From: Dissophora ornata | Taxonomy: Eukaryota; Mortierellomycota; Mortierellomycetes; Mortierellales; Mortierellaceae | Assembly (NCBI GenBank): GCA_025201705.1 | Contig: MU616903.1 | Span: forward strand, 1-32,841 | Reading direction: 5' to 3' | Length of the DNA stretch: 32,841 nt | Shown here: positions 10,401-22,822 of the stretch, in pieces | How the letters are laid out: every line of letters starts with the position of its first letter | Position numbering within the stretch: position 1 is the first letter of the stretch | The notes under the pieces: model-generated | The model's input: the letters and a program-made list of their open reading frames with translations, nothing else | Database searches by the model: none | Told to the model about the DNA's origin: nothing | Made by a program: the position numbers and the translations under genes

Positions 10401-11153
10401 AGCCAATACCAAACGCGATCCCCACACACACATCTTCAAACTCCTCGCCCTTTCGCTTCTACTCGACAATACCAGCAGACCCTCGCACTCGAAACTGGGC
10501 CTGGCCCTTGTGGCGACGAAGTTTTGCAGACTACAGTTATTCAAAGTGACAATAGCGGTGTTGCCGAGGATGAGAATCAAGGTTGTGAGAATACCTTTGG
10601 GACTGATCGCGTCGAGGATCTCGGTAGTAGCAGCACGAATGCAGCCTATGGAGGCAGTGGATCTCCAGTCACCGTTTCCGTTTCAACTGAGGAGCCATCA
10701 CTGAGTTCCACTTCTGAATCAACAATGGCAGCCATCATACTCACTTCCTCACGGCTTCCTCTCGAGATAGAAGATAGTCATGACGTAGCTCTGGTTTGTG
10801 ATGAGGCGGACCCCGCAGTAGCAGCGGCGGGAGTAGCGGAAGAGAAAGCAGTGGTTGTGGATACGCATGGAGAATTTGGCGAGCAAGATATCCACTACTA
10901 CGAACAAGAACAGGGGCCGCGAGACGCTGACGCAAATGTGTCTGGAGACACAGAGACGATAGAAGAGACTACTGTGCGGGTATCATCGGAGCGACAGCAA
11001 CGACTGCCGTTGGAAGAGGAGAATCGGCAGCTCACAAATGATGTTGAATCAGCGTCAGTATCCATTGTATCCGTTGCAGGAGCCGAGGAGTCAGTGCAAC
11101 TAGAGCGTCGTCTGCGAAGAAGCGAGCGGCACCGCACCATCCTCCCAAGATGA
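7440..11153 (+). CDS. GATA-type zinc-finger transcription factor, large, Q/S-rich
   Basis: This uninterrupted frame of 1237 residues is a nuclear DNA-binding regulator. Finger 1 is canonical: CDNC at 547-550 and CNAC at 569-572, spaced by 18 residues, with TPSWRRCPRG inside and the basic tail GLYQKLHGRPRP after it. The 18-residue loop differs from the 17 of AreA-like factors. Finger 2 (CSRC 605-608, CNAC 626-629, spacing 17, VWRKG inside) lacks the GL--LHG--RP tail, so its DNA contact surface may be reduced. The two fingers are 32 residues apart without the Cys-rich linker of SreA/Fep1 iron regulators. The N-terminus has basic clusters (KRKQ, GRKRRTTR) suitable for nuclear import. The rest is low-complexity Ser, Pro, Gln and Thr, with Q/P repeats near residues 930-1000 that could act in activation. 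The regulated pathway cannot be assigned from sequence. Confidence 0.92.
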   Translation: MDGSQEDPRPVSPEVSANFRSVTQEAAEPEVVTRKDEKRKQDHHEGFQDNEENEEHGRKRRTTRSCGTSTAASPSSSSPTMEEPTSSLISLGFIPCPDLDADLDERDFTPSQSIRIAQPRLSLSSSLSPPPPLLSVDRNSSEDRAQDTLVTESAEHALFRHERDIKSVPYHHHIEHLGHVEALNPATLESELVQGVRRFSTTPTIPVLEHSSCNDPVTPQGARRETVSPSPPIGVTPQRGPDRSPSPFTLEDQQVLPRPQQSALSESQSLPAPPEVRAMELAFEASARATPTATPLYMRLAFPHYKQTGYTTPSHLNATRQLYPPLPGSSPLPRVHDLPAYQFMSACSSSRFVGSPWSQDNQAEPSPPFGQSSEHCVETFLGSEMAVPIPSGGSTPFQSHGGSGHNFGHALPLFSLSGQASSGSGRGGYGLLDDSMLSQSMLTFQVPGQGDEQQQDSQRPQTRHPLIENPLAGATEAEFSTVSGEPSSSLMASSSSAYSNPGSRLQSSSTQYAASQLQQFQQPPLLPPSHLLSRQEIQAQDPDPKHCDNCLTTVTPSWRRCPRGRILLCNACGLYQKLHGRPRPFFKTKEGAVKIHRGVQDHAPCSRCGTRQAAVWRKGENHEVLCNACSVVLKQNKASLATAAAMKATKGYGDDNAGGEGGAGFEMASLSRAGELWPGETPGSSSGTTHDPSSSLTPGRMHSAGGTAATVISSTGRTKKSRSKSSGKSAASNCSSSAAGSSSTRSKYRSSTTTAAPFSSTTATTGVPGLTMSNVGNESHGGMVIQYGFGVGGVPYVFGSSSSALDLAAAAGGWQSGGMTDQEGDSLSFESSYLTNYPQAQTSQQQQHPYYEILPPRHQRPSAAATATGSLTVEMGPMSSDPMNQLQRRPTYQLPHSSCIFSSGRQSYQRQRYRQQSPRQQPQLYPGYQSYQPYQSYQQQQHRHHPYQAQHAQMQQQLQSAALQSQPQPQPQPQQQQHWYSRYQQLQSQYQTRSPHTHLQTPRPFASTRQYQQTLALETGPGPCGDEVLQTTVIQSDNSGVAEDENQGCENTFGTDRVEDLGSSSTNAAYGGSGSPVTVSVSTEEPSLSSTSESTMAAIILTSSRLPLEIEDSHDVALVCDEADPAVAAAGVAEEKAVVVDTHGEFGEQDIHYYEQEQGPRDADANVSGDTETIEETTVRVSSERQQRLPLEEENRQLTNDVESASVSIVSVAGAEESVQLERRLRRSERHRTILPR
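10334..10370 (+). repeat. CAACCG hexanucleotide and CAG repeat inside the GATA gene
   Basis: Four tandem copies of a CAACCG-type hexamer run into CAG/CAA triplets and encode alternating Gln-Pro then poly-Gln. Further Q-rich codon runs lie on both sides (about 10240-10420). Such in-frame repeats often vary in length between strains. Confidence 0.85.
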
Positions 11154-11226
11154 AGAGGCGTCCGACCATACCTCCCAATTTCCATTTCTAAAAACTAGTT
11201 GTCATTTTTCAGTCACTTCAGTCTTC

Positions 11227-11232
11227 AATAAA
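11227..11232 (+). promoter_or_regulatory. Polyadenylation signal of the GATA gene
   Basis: AATAAA lies 74 bases after the GATA factor stop codon. The convergent TMEM135-like gene has its own candidate, TTTATT on the plus strand at 11293-11298, so the two 3' ends may overlap or nearly meet. Confidence 0.5.
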
Positions 11233-11396
11233 AGACGGACAAAGAGATCTGTGCGCTGCTGCTTATTTTCTTCATCATTCACGAACGGCACTTTTATTTT
11301 ATTGGAGTTGGTATTTGGGGTTTATGTCCAAAGGAAGGATGGTATATTATCTGAAATGGAACGCAAGATTGATATGATGTTGTAGTTGAGCGAGGT

Positions 11397-14032
11397 TTAG
11401 TTTTTGCCGAGGATATGGTAAATCATCTTGGTGACAAAAGGCGAGAGAACTTGCTCTTCTTGTTGATAGAAGGACTACGATGCGAATGAACAAAACAAAA
11501 AAAAACCTTAGAGTCAGTCTCCGCATCGGCACCATCATAAACCATGTCATAGCATCAGCGAACTAAAACAAGTGAGTGTCTGCTTACCATAATCAGGGAC
11601 ATCGCGAATGAGAACATCATCACTTCCCAATGCTTTACGCCCTTGACCCAGTTCTTCTGGTAAAGAATCTTGTACAAACTCTCCGCCGCTTTTGGCAACA
11701 CATACATCGCCAACTCTGCACGGCGACTTTCCTGTTCCACAAAGATAGCTGCTCCAGAGCAGGTGACTCCAAAGAGCCAATAAAAGTACTTGTTGTTGAT
11801 CTGCATCCATCCATTCTTGACCAGGTTACGGTGAGCACAGATCTGTGACTGGTACACAGCCACGAAAACTGCCAAGAAGACAGATGAACGGAGCGTGTTG
11901 AACGTTACTCTAGACAGTACGTTGACGGGACTTTACCATTGCCAAAGACGAACAATAAACAGAAATACACACTCATTAGTTTTCTTGACCATTCTAGGAC
12001 CTCTCACAGTCTATGGTCATCTCTTCCCCACTTTAATAATACCAGGGTACTTACTTGGATAGGAGTCGCTTCATTCTCAGGACTAAGAGCGGCACAAGGT
12101 TGAGTGTGGCGTAGACCGGGAGAATGTTCTTGGTCACCTGCAGGAACCGCTCCATATTGTTCACCTTGCAAGAGTCATACGACGGATGCAACACCGCACA
12201 TGGGATAATATTCGTGAACTCTGTAAGCTTTGCTGCCTCTGCCAGTGCCTTGGGCGTGTGTCTCTGTCTCTTGACGAGAGCCACCACCTGATTCACATCC
12301 ACAGGGAAACCTCGAACACGTGCTCGGTTGAGCGCCAAAGCCTCTGGCGTTACTCTGGCAGTGTTGATCATGAACTTAAGATACTCTGGTGGAATCGACT
12401 CTGGTTGCATCTAAGATGTCCATAAAGTCGTGTAGGAATAAGCAAAACATTTTTTCAGGCAAGTGGGGAAACGCGTTTTGTTTGTCCCATGTTACACAAG
12501 AAAAGAAGTATAGAGAGATGCTGCACAAAGATTGGCCCCCGCAAGACTTACAGTGTAGGCGTACAAGACCTGGCCACAGGCGAGTGCAAAGAGGAGGGCA
12601 TCACCATGACGGAAGGAGAACACACCACGATGCTTTCCCGCATTGTAAACTCCCTGTCCCGCGCTGGAGATGTACGAATAACAGAAAAAAAAAGTGTGGT
12701 TGGTGAGTGACAACGATACAGGGCGATTAACCCATTAGCGATTAGTCAGCTCAAACACCCTCTATGGATGCATTTGTATATGTTATGCAATTTGATTTTG
12801 AGCATTGACCAGTCAACGCGAGGTCCGTCTTATCGTCATCCTACCGAATAAGCACCTGCTGGGCAAAGGAGACCCTCCGTTCATGACTCTCAATTAAGAT
12901 AGCGAGTCCAGCAATTGCACCTACACGGACAGAATGCATGTATGTTAGTGCGTTGTATCTGCAACTGATACAACTGCAAACTAAACACATCTTCAAAGAG
13001 AGAGGGGGAGAGATATGGTGTCGAGTGGGATTACCTGCAACTGCGCCGTTGATGCGATCGTCCTTGCCACGATAGAGCTTCAGTCCATTATTGACAAACT
13101 TCCACAGGAACGAGAATGCGCCAAAGAATGATCCAAAACGAACTGGATCCACGCTAAAGAACGACGTCTTGAAGACCTCGACAAACGACGACCTTTTTGT
13201 GTTAAAAAGATTGATATATCAGAGATCAGCATACTACGAACATATTACTACATTCTGTGATTTTCAGTAGCGAAAAGGACAGATCAGATTGAAGGTAGGA
13301 CCCTCGACACTCACCTTCCCTTCATGACCTTGAGCATTCCCAAGCACATATTCACCATAGCCTTCAAGCCATAACTGATTCCTCCAGAACCTATCTCGCC
13401 AATTGGAATTAAAAAAAGTGTTAAAAAAAAAACGTTCGTCGATCGATGTCGTCCGATATTTTTTTCTAGCAGTACACTGCCCGCATTGCATTGGGCGAAT
13501 CCTATCCGATTTCAGAGAGCAATTGGTTGCCACCAAGAGGGGTTTTGCGAACTCTTCCCCTTCAAGACAGTAGCCAAAAATGAAGCAAAGCATAGACGAG
13601 CCACTTACGGATCGCTCCGAGAACAGCGTGTTTAAGAACACCCTCATAGCTGTTGCAGCGTGCGGAGAGGTGAGGGAACGAGACGCCCGTCTTGTAGTTC
13701 TTGCTCTTCTCCGCAGCATCTTTGCCCTCCTGTGTGCGAAAGCCTCGAGGTCTCTTGCCGTTAGGCCATTCATGCTTATGAGAAAATGCTGATGAGATTT
13801 TGGACTTGGGTTTAGAGGTGGATTTTGAGGTACCGGGAGGTGCAAGGCGCGAGGATTTTGTCATGATAGGGCTGTCGGCTTCCGAGGCAACGGAAGACGG
13901 AGAGATATCCTCGACGGAGACAAACGGTGAGGACACGGACACGGACATAGGTGGCTGTTGCTTGTTGACGATCGATGCCTCAGTGTTGGCGGAGGGCGGT
14001 TGCGAAGGATCGTTGTGGTCGTGGAGTGTCAT
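11397..14032 (-). CDS. TMEM135: TMEM135-like multi-pass membrane protein
   Basis: Eight exons join in phase: 13609-14032, 13315-13390, 13035-13192, 12845-12920, 12552-12663, 12055-12410, 11588-11909 and 11397-11507, about 544 residues. The first 100 residues are polar and disordered. Then come SARCNSYEGVLKHAVLGAIR, a Gly-rich SGGISYGLKAMVNM helix, DPVRFGSFFGAFSFLW, and AGAIAGLAILIE, a layout related to Tim17-like membrane proteins. The TMEM135 signature CAVLHPSYDSC is at residues 353-363, and another helix contains YFYWLFGVTCSGAAIF. Animal TMEM135 acts at peroxisomes, mitochondria and lipid droplets. Exon 8 is uncertain: the stronger-looking acceptor CGTAG before 11475 would shift the frame and end at 11347, while AAG before 11507 keeps the likely tail EEQVLSPFVTKMIYHILGKN. 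TTG at 14056 is not a likely start; ATG at 14032 is. Confidence 0.83.
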
Positions 14033-14871
14033 TGTAGGAAGAGAGGGGGGAGGCAAATTTCCAGGGAAGGAAGAAAGGGATTGGGGGAGTGAAGAGTTCT
14101 CTTCTTTTTGGTTTTCAACTCCAGAAAGAATAAATTAGGCTTGGCAGTTCAGGGCAAGCAAAAAAAAAAAAAGAGGAAAGATCCCGAACCGAATGCGACT
14201 GAGAACGGAATGACAGAATGACAAAGGAGGAAGAGCTGGGCAAGAAGCCAGTGTTATTGTTTTTTGTTGTTGCTCTTTTGTATGGGCTTGGGCGGTTGGA
14301 AAGTTTATTATTTGAATATGAAAATATAGTGGCGGCAACTACGCTTGGCACAACGCTACTTTCTTGGCCCTATCCCCGCCGATCGATTCACTTTAACCTG
14401 CAGCCGTCATCTTCATGGCTCTTCCTGTGTGTGGAGAAGAAGCCCCGCGCCAAAACTGCAGTGGATCGGCGTCTAATCAGCATGCACGCTCTAAAGTAAG
14501 TTAACGCGGGCACCACTCCGTTTCTCCCCTCCATCCGTACAGGGTGATGCACAGCTCCAAGACGCCTGCGCCGTCCGAACAAGCACGCGCTGTGCATGTT
14601 CGCCTTGTGGGATTCCACACATCGTGTCTTCCATGGACAAAGCGAAGGATGCAGCTGTTGCTGATCCCTCGCAGCTGTGGAGAAATTCTTGCCGTCTGTG
14701 ACCGGTGAACCTTATTGCTAATGTTAAATGGTGCTCGTTTCCCCAACAAAATTGGCGAAGCATGTGTCGCGGCGAGGGCGATCTGTGGTTTTTGCGCAAC
14801 TGCACAGAGTAAATACAGTTGGTCATGCACTATTGCGAGACCTTGCTTTATTCAAAGACCTTGCTGCCCGT
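14033..14871. other. Intergenic region between TMEM135-like and cullin genes
   Basis: It holds the TMEM135-like promoter and the cullin 3' end. TTTATT at 14847-14852 (AATAAA on the minus strand) lies 20 bases past the cullin stop. The short overlapping frames show no domain. Confidence 0.6.
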
Positions 14872-18215
<3,344 letters not shown>

Positions 18216-19602
18216 TTTTTGTGCAAAAATGTAATGAGTATGAGAAGAGTGGGGATTAATGTGTCGGTTTTGTAATGCAAGAGGAGAGGAAAGGAACATG
18301 GGAAGCATTAGACTCTGCATTTGCCCTTTTCTTTTAATGTCACATGTCACGTGATGATCGTAATAATTTGCCACCATTCTGACATGTCACGCAAAATTGA
18401 CTTTGCAATCAAATGAATAAGTGAGAATGGGCCCGCATGTTGAACGCAAAGACCCGCCGATGGCTCTCACATGCAGAAACGTATTTCATATCAAAAAGTC
18501 TTGAATTTCGTCAACGTCGGTCGCTGTCCATCTTGGATGACAGGAATAATAGGCAACATCAACATTGGTAGCCAGGCACTTTCAATACAATTCTCAGGTC
18601 TTGAACAGGGTGACTTTGCTCCGGTTCGCGCTCACGGGTGACCTGCAGAGTTGACACAAAGAATTCACCGGCTACATTTGGTAAAGTCTAATAAATTTAC
18701 GGTTTGTTCTACAGTTTCTAAATGAGGATTGACCAATTGATACGCACATGAAGGACTTCATGCAATGCACATTGACATTGGAGAGTAGGCTAATAGGTTA
18801 AAGGACAGAAGGGTCGTCAAACTTATCCACTGGTAGCTCAATGAAATCAACACCTTCGAATGCGTCGATTTGACCTTCAATGTCACTGGATTTGTCCATT
18901 GAAAAGTCAGGAGCAGCGTTAATGCCTTCCATAGTCAGACCACTAATGTTGCCGAGTTGATTGAAGCAGCAATCTGCCCGATCATGTCCTTAAGCTGTTG
19001 CTCAGTCTCGACCTTCCATGGGATTATGGGAAGCCCAAGAAACCGAGATCGGCACACAAAAGTACGTAGCAACCCAAGATACATTAAACGCCGATAACCC
19101 TTGGCCTGTTGGGTCGCCCTAAGAACTGTCCTGCTGTGTCATTCTCGAGGCCCAGCCCACCGAAGCAACAAGAATAAAGAAGAAGAATCATGGCTGCACC
19201 ATCACATACTATTACGCATTGTGGCGAAGGGACAAAGCAAGGACAGCGAAGCAGCAAGTTGTGTGGTCAAATAGCGAGAAAGAGAGCCGGGTATTGCAAT
19301 CTATTCACACACGCGGACACAGCCTAATAAGGTTTCCTCTGCATATTTTACAGCCAGGGTAACCCTGATTGTCTCTCACCCAGCGTTGCATGTTATTATT
19401 AAACTAATCCTCAGGCATGCATGCCAGTTTCCTCTCTTTCCTTCTCTTTTTAAGATCTTCAGACAATCTTCCTTCCCTTGCGTCTCTTTCCGTTGAGGAA
19501 TTCAATTTTTAGCCCTCTCCATTGTCGCACACTCTCCACACGCACTCTCGTTCACTTCCTAGTAGTAAACCGAGAAATCATCCACCAGAAGTCAATCTTA
19601 CT
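18216..19602. other. Intergenic region between cullin and DHA2 genes
   Basis: About 1.4 kb that carries the promoters of the leftward cullin and the rightward transporter. Near 19420-19560 the sequence becomes C/T-rich on the plus strand, as expected of a leader. The middle (18800-19070) holds a protein-like but broken minus-strand frame, listed separately. Confidence 0.6.
18803..19070 (-). pseudogene. Possible decayed coding fragment, unknown family
   Basis: On the minus strand two adjacent frames read like protein. Upstream is LPIIPWKVETEQQLKDMIG followed by QIAASIN. A one-base shift near 18958-18965 leads into QLGNISGLTMEGINAAPDF and then an acidic tail (MDKSSDIEGQIDAFEGVDF) ending at a TAA near 18803. 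Joined, they would resemble the acidic C-terminus of a regulatory protein, but no start codon, domain or splice sites fit. It may be the remnant of a lost or duplicated gene, or chance. I do not recognise the family. Confidence 0.3.
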
Positions 19603-21731
19603 ATGGCTTCGTCAATTTCCTCAGAGACGACGCAGCTCGACAACCTCCAGATGAAGGCCGCCAAGGCTGTCTCCGTTCATAGCCAATACAGTGGCAAGTT
19701 AGAGGTTGATTCCATACAGAAAAGCGAAACCGACAGCCTCGACATCGAGCGTCAGGATGATAAACCCACGCCCGTAATTGGCCATCGCGCTGCCGTCCTT
19801 CTCTTCGTTGGGTAAGTTGCTATCACCCACCCTTCCTCCATACACCACAGAGTCGCGAAAGTCGCCAGCTTTATCTTTCTAGACACACACACACATTTGA
19901 TGCCAGGATTCCTCTTTGCTGATCTCACCATGTTCGCTTTTCATACCTGCCACTGTTCTTTCCCGAATCACAGCCACTCCTTCAGCCGTTTCCGTCGCCT
20001 GTGCTCGAATTATTATTTGTTTATACTGTGGACTGCAGAAGCATGCAAAAACGCTCATCAAACTCTTTTTTGTTTCATTGTTGTTGTTATTGTCGCACTC
20101 TAGCCTGGCTATGGCAACTTTCCTTGCCAGTTTGGACGGTACCATTATTGCCACTGCCCTTCCCAAGATCGCCTCCGACTTCAAGGCCCAGTCTCAGATG
20201 AGTTGGGTCGCCACCGCCTACTTGCTCACCTTCAGTAAGTTTTTATGTCCTAGAAGACATAAACAAATTGACTTCAGCCTCGCTTCTGAAATGCAAGGGC
20301 TCTCAATGATGATAGCTTAACTCATCCACTAACCACCCTCCCCCTTCCTCCTTCCTTCAATCACCACTTTTCTTGCCAGATGCATTCCAACCCCTCTATG
20401 GTAAATTCAGTGATATCTTCGGTCGCAAGATCATGATCCTTTTCGCCTGTGTCACTTTCATGATTGGATCCGCAGGTGCTGGAGGAGCAACGACGATGAC
20501 GATGTTGATTGTCTTCCGATCCATCCAGGGTCTTGGAGGTGCCGGACTCTTGTCCATCGTCTTGATCATCATCTCGGATATCTTCCCTCTTGAAGAACGC
20601 CCCAAGTATCAGTCCATTATTTGGAGTGTCTTTGGTGTCTCGTCCGTCGTCGGCCCTCTTCTTGGAGGTGCCTTTGTCCAGCATGCCACCTGGCGCTGGT
20701 GTTTCCTGATCAATTTGCCTCTCGGGGTCGTCACTGTCATCTCGGTTCTGCTCTTCCTCCGCTTGCCCTTCGAGCGCCAAGAGCTCAGGTATCAGTTGGC
20801 ACGTATCGACTATGCAGGAACGGCCTTGATCATTGCCGCGGTCATCTGCTTGTTGTTGCCCATCACCTGGGGTGGTACGACTTACGCCTGGAATTCACCC
20901 GTGATCATTGTCCTGTTCTGTGTCTCTGCCCTCCTTATCGGATTGTTGCTGTGGGTTGAGAGCAAGGCTTTTGAGGCCATTATCCCTCCAAGATTGTTCC
21001 GGAACATCACTCTTTCTGTTCTGTTGGGTGTCAACTTCTTGACCGGTATGGGCTTCTTGGGTGTCATCTTCTATTCCCCCATTTACTTCCAGGTTGTCCA
21101 GGGTGCCAGTGCTACTGCCTCAGGTCTTCATCTCATGCCCATGGTTCTCGGTTTGGTGATCTCGTCGATTGCCTCCGGAGCCGCCATGGCCAAGATCCGC
21201 GACTACCGCATCTTTGTATGGATCGGTGCCTTCATGATGTCCACCGGTGTCGGTCTCTGCACGCTCTTGGACGAGGAGTCCAACATGGGCAGGCAGATCG
21301 GGTTTCTCTTGATTGTCGGTCTCGGAATCGGTCTGATTTTTCAGACATGCATGTTAGCCGCGCAGGCTGCTGTTGAGAAGGAAGACATGGCTATTGTGAC
21401 GGCACTGAGCGGATTCTTCAACAGTATTGGAGGAGGTGTTGGTGTTGCCATGTGCTCTTCGTTGTTCAATAACAGATTATCGACCAACTTTGCAGCATTC
21501 CCTGCCGATGTGCTGCAGGTGATTGCCGAATACGGTATTGCCGAGTCAATCACGGCCGTCCAGGAATTGCCTAGCCCGGTCAAGGAGCTGGTGATTGGAG
21601 CCTATGTGAATACTTTCCAATTCATCTTCAAGTGCATCACTCCCATTTGCTGTGCTACTTTCTTGCTGTCATTGTGTATCCGCAAGCTGCGCATCCTGGA
21701 TCCTTCCGAGGTGATCATGGGCGCTGCTTAA
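19603..21731 (+). CDS. DHA2-family 14-TM drug:H+ antiporter (MFS)
   Basis: Three exons (19603-19811, 20104-20234, 20380-21731) give 563 residues. Introns of 292 and 145 nt have GTAAGT donors and CTAG or CCAG acceptors. After a 60-residue cytosolic tail comes TM1 with the DHA2 motif ASLDGTIIATALPKIASDF. Motif A is GKFSDIFGRK, spanning the loop after TM2. RSIQGLGGAGLLS is in TM4, and antiporter motif C is VSSVVGPLLGGAF in TM5, followed by WRWCFLINLPLG. The remaining helices fit 14 TMs. Family members are plasma-membrane or vacuolar proton antiporters exporting drugs, toxins or basic amino acids; the substrate cannot be read from sequence. The start MASSISSETTQLDN is the first ATG in frame with TM1. 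It lies upstream of and parallel to an Hmt1-like ABC transporter. Confidence 0.95.
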
Positions 21732-22822
21732 ACATCAAAGCATTAATGTAATATAGACCCTTTAACTCATTAATTAAAAAATACGAAAAAAATCCGCGTG
21801 CCAATTGTCGATTGACTGAAAAATCAATAGCCAGTGGGCGAAGTGGCGATCGCCAAAGAATGAAGAAGGGCAGGGCTACAAGTGGGACGGTCAATGTCGT
21901 CAGGGATTTGTTCCGTCCGAAGATAAAACGAGCGACAATTCAGGCTGCGATAGACATTTACGACGCGCATGTGTTGATGGAAAGAAAGAAGGATGTGACG
22001 AGACGAGACGCGTGCGTCTCTCCTAAGACTGCGGGGGAGAAATGAGCCGTGACACACGCCACGAGGCATGGACGGTTGGAGTTTTGGACAACACCCAAAA
22101 TGTGAGGCGCGCACAGCCACCGCATTGAAGAACAGAATGACGACGGATGTTTGTTGTATTGCTGATCGACGTGCTTTGGCCAGAGAGATACGAAGGATGT
22201 GATGCGAGCTTGGACGTGGCGCTGCTCTTCTGGGTAATCAACGACGAATCCATCTCCAGTCGGCTCGCGTGATGCGGGTCTTCAGGCGCCTCCACTCCAT
22301 CAGAGTCGTCTTGCTGGCTGGCCTGATGATGAGTGTAATAAATGGCACGCGAGCACGGCCTTTGCTTGTCTCTTTGCGAAGAACTTGTTGAGACCGTGGG
22401 GAGATCGAGAAAGAGAGGCAGGGATGGCCAGAATACCAGCCCTCGCTCAACGTCGGCTTTCGCATTTTGCTAGATGGCCAAGATGGCCAAGATGCTGGAC
22501 CAGGACCGAGCCAGAAATAGCATCATAGCATCTCACAAGGGCGTGCTACATCATTGCGTTGGTACCTAGCACGGATAAAGCCAAGGATTTTTTTTCGCTG
22601 ACGCGATTCTGACTATACACACTTCATGGAAGCATGCTGCTCCTTCTTCCTTCTCTTTCTTTTCCTCCTCACTCTACTCCTCCTCTTCTTCTCTCCTATC
22701 CCTTCAGCCATTCGCATCGAATCGTGGTCTGCCATTCCTTTCTCATTCAGCACAGTCGCTCATCCTTGAATTCGTTCCCCTCCGACATTCATACCTCATC
22801 CCTGCTTCACATCAGCTTCTGC
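21732..22822. other. Intergenic region between DHA2 and ABC transporter genes
   Basis: It starts with an AT-rich 3' end (TTAATTAAAAAAT) after the DHA2 stop and finishes with a C/T-rich leader before the ABC start. Minus-strand frames at 22023-22465 are open for up to 90 codons but have no hydrophobic pattern or motif. A small tandem AGATGGCCA repeat lies near 22473-22494. Confidence 0.55.

Noticed and set aside
9940..10431. 163-codon minus-strand frame rich in Ala and Val, and a 223-codon plus frame at 9878-10549
   Set aside because: Both are shadows of the CAG/CAA-rich coding frame of the GATA factor; they show no domain and repeat-driven composition.
22023..22465. Consecutive minus-strand frames of 75-90 codons
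   Set aside because: They begin at different starts, contain no motif or hydrophobic pattern, and have no splice logic; most likely chance.
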